64,000 bases of DNA from Tubiluchus corallicola (GCA_030141605.1 JAQGDQ010002383.1:5001-69000), one strand, 5' to 3'. Shown: positions 49,953 to 61,346, counted from the first letter of the stretch. The notes: generated by a model from the letters alone, not told the origin. A program made the numbers and translations.

Positions 49953-49958
49953 TTTATA
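49953..49958 (-). promoter_or_regulatory. TATA box of the Tyr-rich gene
   Basis: Minus strand reads CTCTATAAATGC. With transcription about 25-30 bp downstream (near 49925), the leader exon is about 55 nt and ends at the consensus donor GTAAGT at 49868. Position relative to the split ATG makes it the likely core promoter. Confidence 0.6.
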
Positions 49959-50059
49959 GAGGCCAATTAGAAACGTCCTCCAAATGATAGCGGTCATGGC
50001 GTAAAAACTGGGTGCCAATTTCAGGAAAATGCACTAGTTTCTGGGCGGAAAATTACCAT

Positions 50060-50990
50060 CGTTAGCGTATATACAGGATATTAAGCCCTACATTTATAGA
50101 CAATAACGCTGTGTTAATGTTTAAAGGTTTCCAGCAAGAAACACGGGTTAGTTGTTCGTTTTTTTCTATTTTTATGTGTTAGGCAAACGTGGACACCAAA
50201 ACTTTAGTATAAATTATCGAAACTTCAGTATAATGACGAATTGGTTTATGACAATTTATAAGTGACTCCTCAATTAGACATATTACGTACGTTGTGTTTC
50301 AGGAAATGATAATTCGTTGTATTTTCTAAAAAATAATCATATGTATCTGTAAACTTAATAAAGATTTAAATTGTTTATTACAGAAAAATATCCGTTTCAT
50401 AGACAGATCATTGTATAACAAGTTTCAATAAATTTTTATTAGAAAAATGCAGTGTTTCTACTACATCATTTCCGGCCACCCGTCTTACTTGAATACACAG
50501 TTACTTTGCAAACCTTTCAATTATTATGTCTTTTTTCGCTATATTACATCAACCCATATACATTTGTACCTCTAATGATATCGAAAAAGCAAAATATTTA
50601 ATGACGACTACGTGTTTTAACAAGCTCGGTTATACGTGTTAGCAACTTGTGCAACTTAGCAACAACGAACATGATAGCAACTTTTTGACATTTGTTTTAA
50701 ACTTACGAATTCTAATTAATATTACTCTAATTAATAGCAGTTGTGAATTGAGTTCGATTCCTCCAATGTTCACTGTTTAAATAAGTACTTGACTGTGGTT
50801 ACGTTGTGCTGATGCTTTGCTGCTGTTATTCACTATGAGATTTTGCAGTATTATTTGTTCACTTAACATGCTTCATTCAATAGGACTTTCTGGACAACCC
50901 AATGCCCATTCTTAAAAGTTACGTCTCTTTGCGGTGTAGAAGGTATTGGGTTCGACTCTTCAGTCCCTTATAAGCATCTCGTTGACAAAA
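50060..50990. other. Intergenic DNA
   Basis: AT-rich. A GGGTTCGACTCT B-box-like phrase at 50947 may belong to a SINE remnant. No gene seen. Confidence 0.4.
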
Positions 50991-51008
50991 CTAATGTCTA
51001 ATGTGTCT

Positions 51009-51700
51009 AGACATAGACATAGACATAGACATAGACATAGACATAGACATAGACATAGACATAGACATAGACATAGACATAGACATAGACATAGACATAG
51101 ACATAGACATAGACATAGACATAGACATAGAACATTTATTTTCTCCAATTAGTTTAACATCAAACGTTTTTTAAATATTAAGTAATTATAATCATGGAGC
51201 AGGGCAGGGAAGGACCGTAGGGTCTTCTAGTCTCCTGCCATTTCTTATAAATAGATTAAGACATTAAAAATTAACGGTGATGCTGCAGATAACAAAAACA
51301 AAAACAAATAAGAAAAAAATAATAATAAAAACAGTATAAATGATACAAATTATTCAAAAAGAACTGAAAACAAAAAATAATAAAGTTAGATCTAAACAAA
51401 ACAATACAATTATTCAGTAATTAGGATTATTATATGTAGTAGTTTCAAATGGGGTCTTATTAACAGGGGAATTTGGCCAAGGTTAGTGAGTAAAGTTAAA
51501 AACTGAGAGTACGGAAAGAAAAAAATAAGCATAAAAAGTGTAATATAGAAAAATTTATGAGAAAAAGTAACTATGAGAAAGAGCAACAATTACTTAGGAG
51601 ATGAGTTTACTCTAGGTAAACTAATGTGTGGAATTATAGTACTAGTTACAAATTAGTCAGTGCGTGCCCTTGAGATGTATGCAACTAAGCAGAGTAGGAC
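51009..51700 (-). mobile_element. Probable LINE 3' end with (ACATAG)20 tail
   Basis: Twenty perfect ACATAG hexamers (51009-51130) are followed by AACATTTATTTTCTCC and a GGAGCAGGGCAGGGAAGGACC segment. On the minus strand this is a 3' UTR ending in AATAAATGTT and (CTATGT)n, the usual layout of non-LTR elements here. The long HRHRHR frame is an artefact of the hexamer. Confidence 0.5.
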
Positions 51701-52088
51701 TAAACCCAATAATTATTTGTAAACCTGTAAATTGGTGAGCAAGCTTCGCAGTAAACCGTTTGCCGTAAAAATAGATGCGCATATTATGAACAATACCAAG
51801 TTTTAAATACGAATACAGAATTTGGAGATTCTAATGTGAATTAAACGAAAAATTCAAATTTTCAAAAAATATCTTTTATCCATTAAGTTAAATCATTACT
51901 GACTTTAAAAAACTGTTCGATACCTTTCTGACACTTTAAATCGTTTTCTCTTGATTGGAAGTTGAAGTGGTGAGAGCGAGTATCTGTGCACTATCCTGAT
52001 TTTTTTGTATTTTTAATTTCAATGCCAAAAATGTTTGCTTGTTCATGTACATCATATCTATGTTAACTCGTCTTAAGAAACTGCTAAT

Positions 52089-52207
52089 GTCTACGGCCAT
52101 ATCACATTGAATACACCGGTTCTCGTCTGATCACCGAAGTTAAGCAATGTAGAGCGTGGTTAGTACTTGGATGGGGGACCGCCTAGGAATACCACGTGCT
52201 GTAGACT
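52089..52207 (+). rRNA. 5S ribosomal RNA gene, copy 1
   Basis: 119 nt from GTCTACGGCCATATCACATT to GTGCTGTAGAC, followed by a T run (terminator for RNA polymerase III). The internal promoter is present: box A AAGTTAAGCAATGTAGAGCG and box C GGTTAGTACTTGGATGG. One G replaces the usual T in GGGTGACC (GGGGGACC), so this copy may be slightly degenerate. The 5' and 3' ends pair (GTCTAC with GTAGAC). Confidence 0.9.
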
Positions 52208-52543
52208 TTTTAGCTAGTGACTATTAACTATCAAAGTGTGTGCACAACACGACCGTTTCATTTTGACAGTATTGTTTTTGATTTTTGGAAGTTGAAGTGG
52301 TGAAAATAAATGTCTGTCTCGACATTATGTTGATTTTTTTTGCATTTTAATGTGAAAGACTATCTACTTGTTGCATTTCTCCAATATTATACAAAGTAAG
52401 GAAAAATGAAAATAAAACTAGAAAATCAGCCACTGTCCTTCAAAAATGATTTTTGATTTTCATAAAAAATCAAAACAGATACTTTGTTACTACGTTCACC
52501 TTCATCTATCTATTATTTCTATATTATCTGTCTATAACAAAAT

Positions 52544-52598
52544 GCAGAAGTTAAGCAACCTCAAACCTGGTTTTGCGTTTGAATGGGTGACTGCCCGG
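52544..52598 (+). pseudogene. Half-5S remnant 1
   Basis: GCAGAAGTTAAGCAACCTCA, then CCTGG, then GAATGGGTGACTGCCCGG, a diverged copy of the internal promoter half of 5S without the gene ends. It sits in the 5S spacer. Confidence 0.6.
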
Positions 52599-52911
52599 TA
52601 CTTACATTTTTCTAAATGATCAGGAAGGGTGATGACAAATGCTGTAAGATCTTTTTCACCACTCAAAAATGGATTTTTGTTCTGACAAATATTTTTAAAT
52701 GAAGAATCTTTTTGCTTGTTCATGCTTGATCATTCCCATGTTTAATTATGTCATATCTAGAAGGTAATATACTTAAGCACGGTATTCAACCTCCCTGACA
52801 TTTTATAATTTCATGTGATATTTCTGTTTATACTTTGCATTAAAATGCTAAAAAGGTTTACTTGTTCATGTACATCATTTCTATGTTAACTCATCTTAAG
52901 AAACTGTTAAT

Positions 52912-53030
52912 GTCTACTGCCATATCACATTGAAAACACCGGTTCTCGTCTGATCACCGAAGTTAAGCAATGTAAAGCGTGGTTAGTACTTGGATGGGTG
53001 ACCGCCTAGGAATACCACGTGCTGTAGACT
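52912..53030 (+). rRNA. 5S ribosomal RNA gene, copy 2
   Basis: Same length and ends as copy 1, with canonical GGGTGACCGCC, but CTGCC for CGGCC near the 5' end and AAAGCG for AGAGCG. The T run after GTAGAC is retained. The start lies 823 bp after copy 1. About 50 nt upstream is shared with the other copies (TATGTTAACTCATCTTAAGAAACTG), a possible upstream promoter element. Confidence 0.9.
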
Positions 53031-53192
53031 TTTTAGCTAGTGACTATTATCTATCGAAGTGTGTGCACAACACGACCGTTTCATTTTAACAGTATTGTTT
53101 TTGATTTTTGGAAGTCGAAGTGGTGGGAATAAGTGTCTGTCTCGACATTATGTTGATTTTTATTTGCTTTGCATTTTAATGTCTAAAACTAT

Positions 53193-53460
53193 CTAGTAGT
53201 AGTAGTAGTAGTAGTAGTAAAATCTTTATTCGCCATTATAAAACATTGACCATCATATTAAAAGACAGACAATCAGTGTTAGTCCATATAAAAAACATAC
53301 ACTGTTCTAGGCAAATGCGTCTGGTGCAAGCTAAACTATAAGTGCAACTAGAAATTCAAAAAATAAAATATAAACTAGTTTAGTAAGGTCTAGGAAAAAT
53401 GAAATTATGATTTGAGTAAGTATCATCGTGTTCGTATGTCGGATAATGTCAAAAACTATC
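53193..53460 (-). mobile_element. Probable LINE 3' end with (AGT)n tail in 5S spacer
   Basis: About nine AGT units (53194-53219) followed by AAAATCTTTATTCGCCATTA. On the minus strand this is an AATAAAG-type end plus a simple-repeat tail. It is inserted in the spacer sequence, which resumes near 53450. Confidence 0.5.
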
Positions 53461-53634
53461 TATTTGCTACGTTTCTCGAATATTACACAATGTGAAGAAA
53501 AATGAAAATAAAACTAGAAAATCAGCCACTGCCCTTCAAAAATTATTTTTGATTTTCATAAAAAATCAAAACAGATACTTTGTTCCTACGTTCACCTTAA
53601 TCTATCTATTATTTCTATATTATCTCTTTTCAAC

Positions 53635-53700
53635 GAAATACAGAAGTTAAGCAACCTGGAACCTGGTTTGGTTTTGTGTTTGAATGGGTGACTGCCCTTG
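53635..53700 (+). pseudogene. Half-5S remnant 2
   Basis: Same diverged 5S half as remnant 1 (CAGAAGTTAAGCAACCTGGA, GAATGGGTGACTGCCC), again following the ATCTATCTATTATTTC spacer phrase. Confidence 0.6.
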
Positions 53701-53799
53701 GCTTACATTTTTTTAAATGGACGGGAAGGGTTCTGACAAAAGCTGTAAAATCTTCTTCAACACTCAAAAATGGATTTTTGTTCTGACAGATATTTTTGT

Positions 53800-55866
53800 A
53801 AAACTATGTCACGAAGATTTTGCATATTGTGTTTTTTTGTTCCACATGTGTGCGCCATTTTTGTTCCAGTGGCAAAATTCGATTTTATGCGTGATAAACA
53901 ATTTACAGTTTTAAATAAATCTTTTTGTATTAAATAATTGGAACTTATCCGTGATTGTATTTATATTTTGGTACGGAACTGCCGGGAAAAGAGACCTTTA
54001 GATGAGTATGGCTGAGTGTGATAAAATTAAACACTCTAGAAGTAGATCCAAGGGTTGGGTGAAGACTGGCATAAAATTACTAAAAGAGGCGATGTCTAGT
54101 GAAACGCCTAACTTTGTGTTTGTTCAGCAAAAATTAGAGAACCTTGGAAAATATATTGCCACCTTTAATGAAACAGAAGTGTAGTTAGAAGATTATTTAG
54201 AAGGTGAAGAACTTGAACAAGCGATTATAGAGGCAAGTGAATTAATCAACACAGCGGAATTAATTTCTGCTCAGGCACTAAGTTTGCTAAAACCAGATTC
54301 AAGACCATGTAGTCCTAGTGATTTCCAGCGACATGCAAGTGATAATGATTTTGTCTTGCGACGAGTGAATAACTGTGATTTAGCACGTAGTGAAAGTGCA
54401 GCGAATTTACCAACTAATAATGTAGTCGGTGCAGAAGTCACCAACATAAAACTACCTAAATTGCAACTGCCAACTTTCAGTGGTGACCCATTGAAGTTTT
54501 ACGAATTTTGGGACATGTTCGTTGCCTCTGTGGATGCTAAACCTGTACCAGACGTTCATAAACTTGTTTACTTAAAGAGCTTACTTAAAGGTGAAGCTGC
54601 TCATGTGATAGATGGCCTGCAGCCTGTAGATGGCAATTATAAGGAAGCTGTTTCTTTGTTAAAGGAGAGATTTGGTGATAAAGACGCAATCGAGATGTCA
54701 TTGTTAAAAAAACTGTGGCAGTTAAAGCCCATCACCGATTCGAAAAATATTGAAGCACAAGGAAGTTTTGTAGATGAGCTTGAAGTTGTTATAAGAGGCC
54801 TCAGTGCAATGGGACTTAGTACAGAAGAATTAGGTAAAACCCTAAAACCTCTCTTTCTAGCAAAAATTCCATATGCTTGGCGTGTTGAATGGGAGTGAAT
54901 GAGAAGGCGTGAAGATGACAGCGTGAAGATGACACAACATGCTTTGAAAAATTTCGACAGTTCATGAAAAGCGAAGTTGATATTAGACGAAAGGCTGCTT
55001 CATATACTCGCCATAGAGAGTCTGGTGAATTTAGTCGTCGTGCTGGGTATAAGAATTTAGGTGTGAGGAGCACCCTAGATTCAGTTTCTCTTCTTCAGTC
55101 TAGTGATTTTTGTGGAAACACCAAAAATGCGCCTACAGCTTCAAAGAATTCCCATTGTTTATTTTGTGGCAGAGCTCAACATATGTGGCTTGATTGTGCG
55201 TCTCTTCCTACTAAGACTTTGCAAGAGCGAAAACAGAAGGTTGCTGAGCAGCACCGTTGTTTTTTGTGTCTTGGTTTAAACCACAGAGCTGATACTTGCC
55301 GTAAACCTCCATGCAACCGATGTAGTAAATGGCATCATTATTTATTGTGCAATTCAATTGCTGGCTGCTTCCAGGTGAGTCCTTATGTTAAAAGAGGTTC
55401 AAATACTTCTGATGCAAGTGTTGATGTTCCATCAGTTCATTTACAGTCTTTTTGTACGAATGTTGTGTTCTTAATGACTGCGACTGCTGTTTTGGAAGAT
55501 ACCAAATCGTCAATTCCTATTCGTGTTTTTATAAATCCTGGTGCCACTACCTCTCTTATTTTGTGTGATGTTGCAGAGCGAGCAGGTTGCGAAATTATAG
55601 GCGAGCGTAATCTTTCGTTAGCTATTATGGGTGGACTTAGCACACCGCAACAGAAATGCCACATTGTTCGTGCTAAACTTCGAACAAATACAGGAAAAAT
55701 TGTGACCTTTAATGCCACCACCCAAGATAAACTAGTGAGACCCTTTCCGGCATGTTCTGAGGGTGATTGGTTAGGAGACTTAAAGGGCATGATCCTAGGT
55801 GACCCAGAGATTCTTTGTGGCAATCCACGAGAAATTCATCTACTGGTTGGTATCCCCCAAAGATGA
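53800..55866 (+). pseudogene. BEL/Pao LTR retroelement fragment: leader, gag and protease, no pol
   Basis: LTR-like sequence with a TTAAATAAATC polyadenylation signal (about 53910) and a primer-binding-site-like TTTGGTACGGAACTGCC (53967) precede the coding part. Gag opens at 54002 and is broken by TAG at 54182 and TGA at 54896, with a frameshift near 54960. Recognisable parts are the DUF1759-type capsid region (LPKLQLPTFSGDPLKFYEFW), three zinc-knuckle-like motifs (CLFCGRAQHMWLDC, CFLCLGLNHRADTC, CNRCSKWHHYLLC) and a DUF1758 aspartic protease. In the protease the active-site DSGA/DTGA reads NPGA, so it is inactive. The sequence stops at 55866, where 5S spacer resumes. No reverse transcriptase, RNase H or integrase follows. 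Confidence 0.85.
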
Positions 55867-55963
55867 TTTTTGATTTTTATAAAAAAAAATCAAAACAGTT
55901 TACCTTGTTCTTGTGTTTCGCTTAATCTATCCATTATTTCTACGTTATCTGTCTGTAACAAAA

Positions 55964-56024
55964 TGCAGAAGTTGAGCAACCTCGAACCTGGTTTTGCGTT
56001 TGAATGGGTGACTGCCCAGGACTT
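55964..56024 (+). pseudogene. Half-5S remnant 3
   Basis: GCAGAAGTTGAGCAACCTCG, then GAATGGGTGACTGCCC. Same context as remnants 1 and 2. Confidence 0.6.
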
Positions 56025-56195
56025 GTAAATTATGTCATATTTAAAAGGCAATATACTTGAGCACGGTATTTCCACCTCCCTGATACTTTACAATTTCATG
56101 TGATATTTTTATTTATACTTTGCATTACAATACTAGAAATATTTGCTGTTCATGTACATCATTTCTATGTTAACTCGTCTTAAGAAACTGCTAAT

Positions 56196-56314
56196 GTCTA
56201 CGGCCATATCACATTGAATACACCGGTTCTCGTCTGATCACCGAAGTTAAGCAATGTAGAGCGTGGTTAGTACTTGGATGGGTGACCGCCTAGGAATACC
56301 ACGTGCTGTAGTCT
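56196..56314 (+). rRNA. 5S ribosomal RNA gene, copy 3
   Basis: Closest to a canonical 5S sequence: GTCTACGGCC start, AGAGCGTGG box A, GGATGGGTGACCGCC box C. The end reads CTGTAGTC instead of CTGTAGAC before the T run, which weakens the terminal pairing by one base. The start lies 3284 bp after copy 2 because of the retroelement insertion. Confidence 0.9.
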
Positions 56315-56746
56315 TTTTAGTGATTGACAATTATCTAGCGAAGTGTGTGCACAACACGAACACTTTAGATTGTCTTTGATTTTTGGAAGTTGAAGTGGTG
56401 GAAATAAATGTCTGTCTCGACCTTACGTTGATTTTTATTTTTTTGCATTTTAATGTGAAAAACTATCTATTTGTTACGTTTCTCGAATGTTACACAAGGT
56501 AAGGAAAAATGAAAATAAACTAGAAAATCAGCCACTGCCCTTCAAAAATGATTTTTGATTTTCATAAAAAATCAAAACAGGTACTTTGTTATGCTTGGAA
56601 ATCGTAGTAATCGTAGTATGCGTAGAAAATCAGCCACTGCCCTTCAAAACTGATTTTTGATTTTCATAAAAAATCAAAACAGGTACTTTGTTACTACGTT
56701 CACCGTAATCTATCTACTGTTTCTATATTATCTCTTTTTAACGAAA

Positions 56747-56808
56747 TGCAGAAGTTAAGCAACCTCGAACCTGGTTTGGTTTTGCGTTTGAATGGGTGAC
56801 TGCCCGGC
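56747..56808 (+). pseudogene. Half-5S remnant 4
   Basis: GCAGAAGTTAAGCAACCTCG, then TTTGAATGGGTGACTGCCCG. Fourth copy of the diverged 5S half, alternating with the full genes. Confidence 0.6.
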
Positions 56809-57153
56809 GACTGCTGATGCTGGTAACTTCTTAACTTGGTGCTTAGACTTTTTTAAATGGTCAGGAAGGGTGATGAAAAATGCTGTAAGATCTTCTTCAC
56901 CACTCAAAAATGGATTTTTGTTCTGACAAATATTTTTAAATGAAGAATATTTTTGCTTGTTCATGCTTGATCATTCTCATGTTTAATTATGTCATATTTA
57001 GAAGGTAATATACTTGAGCTCGGTATTTCAACCTCCCTGATACTTTATAATTTCATGTTATATTTTTATTTATACTTTGCATTACAATACTAAAAAGGTT
57101 TGCTTGTTCATGTACATCATTTCTATGTTAACTCGTCTTAAGAAACTCCTAAT

Positions 57154-57219
57154 GTCTACGGCCATATCACATTGAATACACCAGTAATCGTCTGATCACC
57201 GAAGTTAAGCAATGTAGAC
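57154..57219 (+). pseudogene. 5S ribosomal RNA gene, copy 4, 3'-truncated
   Basis: Starts like the intact copies (GTCTACGGCCATATCACATT) and runs to AGTTAAGCAATGTAGAC, where it passes directly into a 17-bp minisatellite. Box C and the 3' half are missing. Confidence 0.85.
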
Positions 57220-57988
57220 TATTGTCTACAGTGCACTCTTGTCTACAGTGCACTCTTGTCTACTGTGCACTATTGTCTACAGTGCACCCTTGTCTACAGT
57301 GTACTCTTGTCTACAGTGCACTATTGTCTACAGTGCACTATTGTCTACAGTGCACTCTTGTCTACTGTGCACTCTTGTCTACTGTGCACTATTGTCTACA
57401 GTGCACTATTGTCTACTGTGCACTATTGTCTACAGTGCACTCTTGTCTACTGTGCACTCTTGTCTACTGTGCACTATTGTCTACTGTGCACTATTGTCTA
57501 CTGTGCACTATTGTCTACAGTGCACTCTTGTCTACTGTGCACTCTTGTCTACTGTGCACTATTGTCTACTGTGCACTATTGTCTACAGTGAACTCTTGTC
57601 TACTGTGCACTATTGTCTACAGTGCACTCTTGTCTACTGTGCACTCTTGTCTACTGTGCACTATTGTCTACTGTGCACTATTGTCTACAGTGAACTCTTG
57701 TCTACTGTGCACTATTGTCTACCGTGCACTATTGTCTACCATGCACTATTGTCTACTGTGCACTATTGTCTACTGTGCACTCTTGTCTACAGTGAACTCT
57801 TGTCTACTGTGCACTATTGTCTACAGTGCACTCTTGTCTACTGTGCACTCTTGTCTACTGTGCACTATTGTCTACTGTGCACTATTGTCTACAGTGAACT
57901 CTTGTCTACTGTGCACTATTGTCTACCGTGCACTATTGTCTACCGTGCACTATTGTCTACAGTGCACTATTGTCTACTGTGCACTATT
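57214..57988 (+). repeat. 17-bp minisatellite, about 45 copies
   Basis: Unit TATTGTCTACAGTGCAC with variants TCTT for TATT and CTG/CCG for CAG. It starts at the break of the truncated 5S gene. Because the unit has no stop in any forward phase, three long open frames run through it; they are artefacts. Confidence 0.95.
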
Positions 57989-58057
57989 GAGCTTTAAAAC
58001 CAAGACTTCGTATACTTAAAAGTAAAAGGTCATTTACTGCCATTGTCAGCAAAAACA

Positions 58058-58186
58058 ATGGAGAAAAATCGTGGCATGGATTTTTTGCAAAAAATTACGG
58101 ATTCATGCAACCAAAGTCCACTGCAAGATGCTGCAGACTTCGACGAATTATCAGCAGCTCAGAAAATTACACAGAAAAAAGCTTAG
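58058..58186 (+). CDS. Small open reading frame, 42 codons, hypothetical
   Basis: ATG in a favourable context (AAAACAATGG), encoding MEKNRGMDFLQKITDSCNQS and continuing to a Lys-rich end at TAG 58184-58186. No domain is recognised and no flanking exon found. Could be chance. Confidence 0.2.
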   Translation: MEKNRGMDFLQKITDSCNQSPLQDAADFDELSAAQKITQKKA

Positions 58187-58189
58187 AAT

Positions 58190-59480
58190 CAATGCGATTA
58201 GCTGCATTAAAGACCTTCGGTTACACCAAGAGACTTAGCTAATTAACTTCAGTAATTGCTATAATGTAGTTGCTTTGTGACATATGCTGTGATTACAATC
58301 CCACATATTCGCCTGTTTTTCCATTACTTCCTTGTATAATTGTTGTCTGATAAACAGTTTCTCTGTCTGTTCTTTGTTCTCTGCTTGATTGGTTGGTTGG
58401 GTGGCATACTAGCTGTCAGACATTGGTTGATTGGTTGTTTGGTGAGTAAGTCGGTTGTTCAGACAACCGATTGGTTGGTTGACTGATTGAGAAGTAGGTG
58501 TAGTTCTGAATGTGCTTGTCGTGTTGTACACTGGATGCATGTCTCCTAGCTTGCTTACTTGGAAAGCTTTTTAGGTGCTTTGCAGAGTAGTGAGTTGATT
58601 GTGTGTTTTCTTTTATTTGACTGATTAATTTTCAAGTTTAATTTGTTTCCATGACACTTTCGCGTTAACTGTATTTTGCCGCTTGATATTGTTGGGATAT
58701 TTCTCAGATATAAGGCATTACATGTGTTCCATTAATGTAATTAGTCAATTGTGTTCGTGATTTCGCTCTTTGTCCCTTGTATAGCTGTTTTCCATGTAAC
58801 AGATTTCTGTGTATTATCTGGTCTTCAATATAAAAATCATGTACGTCTTTATGTTATTACTTTGTAAGCTTTGTACCTTTACTAAATTTAGCTGCTTATG
58901 TTTGCATTTGCATACAAACCTTAGTTCACATTTTTATAGTTATTTGTGCTATTTGTACTTTACTTTTCATTAATTTCTATTAACTGTAGAACTTATTGTT
59001 AATATATTATAATGTTAATATAATATAACAATTATCATATTGACAATTTTGCTGTTCTTTTTTACAAAAATTTATTTCTCACAAAGAAGAGTTTCAGAAT
59101 TATACACAACCGATTTAGATTTCTATTTTTAACGTCTCATGATAAACGTGCAGCGATTAACTTTTAATTTATTTTCTTTGTATGGAGAATCCTCAAAACG
59201 ACTCGAATCGAAACAAGGGAATATTTTACCTTCACATACAGATATAGTAAAGATAACTTAGACTAGCATTTACATCTTTTACATTAGAAAAACATTGAAA
59301 AGGCAGTCTGAAATATAACAGCTACAAGTGGATCTGAAACAAACGTGGATATATCAAGGAGAAGTGGATCTACGTCAAGCACGGATGGACTCCGGATCTG
59401 TTGAAGAACTATTCTACTGTCCATAACTGTAGAAGTATTGTAAAAAGAATGTTCAATCTATGTTCAACTTGGGAATCACA
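58190..59480. other. Intergenic DNA and 3' flank of the Gly-Tyr-rich gene
   Basis: AT-rich, with a degenerate TTGGTTGGTTG stretch near 58390-58490. No gene seen. The 3' UTR of the minus-strand gene should lie in 59300-59484. Confidence 0.4.
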
Positions 59481-59484
59481 GGAT

Positions 59485-61320
59485 TTACCAGAAACCACCA
59501 CCGTATCCACGGCCATAAGATACACGTCCGTAGCCACCAAGTCCACCGTATCCACGTCCGTAGTAACCACGGCCATATCCACCATATCCACCAAATCCAC
59601 CATATCCACGTCCGTAGTAACCACCGCCATATCCACCAAATCCACCGTATCCACTTCCATATCCGTAACCTAATCCACGTCCATAGCCAAGGCCACGTCC
59701 ATAGCCCAAGCCTCGTCCGTAGCTGCCACCATAAAATCCGCTGGCACTGACTACAGCAACCTACAAATGTATTATCAATGAAACTGTTGTACAAATGAAC
59801 TTATCAATGAAACTGTTGTACACGTGAACTTATCAATGAAACTGTTGTACAAATGAACTATCAATGAAACTGTTGTACAAATGAACTATCAATGAAACTG
59901 TTGTACAAATGTACTTATCAATGAAACTGTTGTACAAATAAACTTATCAATGAAACTGTTGTACAAATGTACTTATCAATGAAACTGTTGTACAAATAAA
60001 CTTATCAATGAAACTGTTGTACAAATGAACTATCAATGAAACTGTTGTACAAATGTACTTATCAATGAAACTGTTGTACAAATGAACTTATCAATGAAAC
60101 TGTTGTACAAATGAACTTATCAATGAAACTGTTGTACAAATGTATTATCAATGAAACTGTTATACAAATAAAAACTTCTTGTTCTTTTAACTTCTTTTGT
60201 CTCCAAATGTAATTAAATAGTTTGACTGAAATGTTGTTGGCTAACACAAACCAATGCCAAGTACATGTGTCGACGTACTTTGATTGATGCAGTAAAGGCT
60301 ACGTTGTATTAAATAGAAACGTGAATGTAAATTAACTAGGTGTGGTACTCGAACATGAACAATTGGCTAAATTGTGAAATTCCGTCCATAGACGACTTAC
60401 CAAAACGGCAAGGAGGAAAGCTAGAGTGATCTTCATTTTCCTAACAAGAAAAAATATTTAATTAACAAACTAGAACTTGAATGGGCATTCGATAAAAAAT
60501 CAATAATTGTCATTTTCCAAATTATTTTAGCATAAAACTGACAATGCTCTAATGATCAATGTTGTTTGGTGAAGAGACTGCAATCAAAAGTGATGAAAAC
60601 TCACCTAATGCTGATCAAGGGTTAAATAAAGTGTTTGATACATGTATTAGTACAACATGTATTATACTAAATTTCGCAAAAAAGAAGACAATTAGTCAGT
60701 TTGTGCTAAATTTCTTTGGTAGCCAAAGTTAAGCAGTCGCAAAAAGACTGTGAAGCATCAATGAACGCCTGGATTAAGTTTAGATTATGCCGGTTTAGTA
60801 GCGGAAACCGTTTAAAACAGAATTTTGATACGTTCAATATTTTGATGGCTTAGAGGTAAACGTATTATGTAAAATTTGCAATAAATTAAGACATTTGTGC
60901 TAAATTTCCTTCTTAGCAAAAATTAAACAAACTCGAAAAGCTAAAAGAGACAAAAACGGGGATAGGTATGTACATTTTACGTTTTCAAACAGTTTCCCTT
61001 ACTGACTCGTACGTTTCAAAATGTAAAATAATTTCGTCTCAATCTTGCTACTCCTATATTGTAGATAAAGTTTGTCGTAAATGTTAAGATAAAACGAAAC
61101 ATCTTGTAAGTTTACTCTTCAAAAAATACCACTGAATGTATTACCAAGAAATCTTTCAAACATTTTAAAAAAAGTTGCCGTTTGTAACGATAAAAAACGC
61201 AGTTCGTAAGATGACTAGGTCATATACTAAAACTTCAAAATGCTTACTTTAGTAATAGTAAAAAATACTTACAATTATAAGTTGAGTTGAGATTCGTGTG
61301 GTACCACAGACGACAGGCGT
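59485..61320 (-). CDS. Secreted Gly-Tyr-rich (shematrin-like) protein, 103 residues
   Basis: Three exons on the minus strand: leader about 61320-61273 (donor GTAAGT), 60401-60440, and 59485-59760. Coding starts at ATG 60436: MKITLAFLLAVL from exon 2 joins VAVVSASG from exon 3, a signal peptide. The mature part is almost only Gly, Tyr and Arg in GYGRGLGYGRG, GGFGGYGGGYYGRGYGG and similar units, ending GGGFW. Such compositions occur in shematrins and other shell, cuticle and adhesive matrix proteins; similarity is compositional, so naming it an orthologue would be unsafe. The intron between exons 2 and 3 holds a minisatellite. TATTTAAGG at 61347-61355 is a plausible core promoter. Confidence 0.75.
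59768..60165. repeat. 29-31 bp intronic minisatellite, about 13 copies
   Basis: Unit ATCAATGAAACTGTTGTACAA plus AATGAACTT or AATGTACTT. It begins 8 bp inside the intron from the acceptor of the Gly-Tyr-rich exon 3. Confidence 0.95.
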
Positions 61321-61346
61321 ATGGTAGCAACACCGGTCTCATCACG

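Noticed and set aside
50946-51152. His-Arg repeat protein
   Set aside because: It is a reading of the (ACATAG)n hexamer; no start or domain supports it.
57214-57988. Possible CRISPR-like array
   Set aside because: The repeats are directly head to tail with no spacers, in eukaryotic DNA.
57222-58019. Three overlapping 110-265 codon frames (Cys/Tyr/Leu-rich)
   Set aside because: They are the three phases of a 17-bp stop-free minisatellite.
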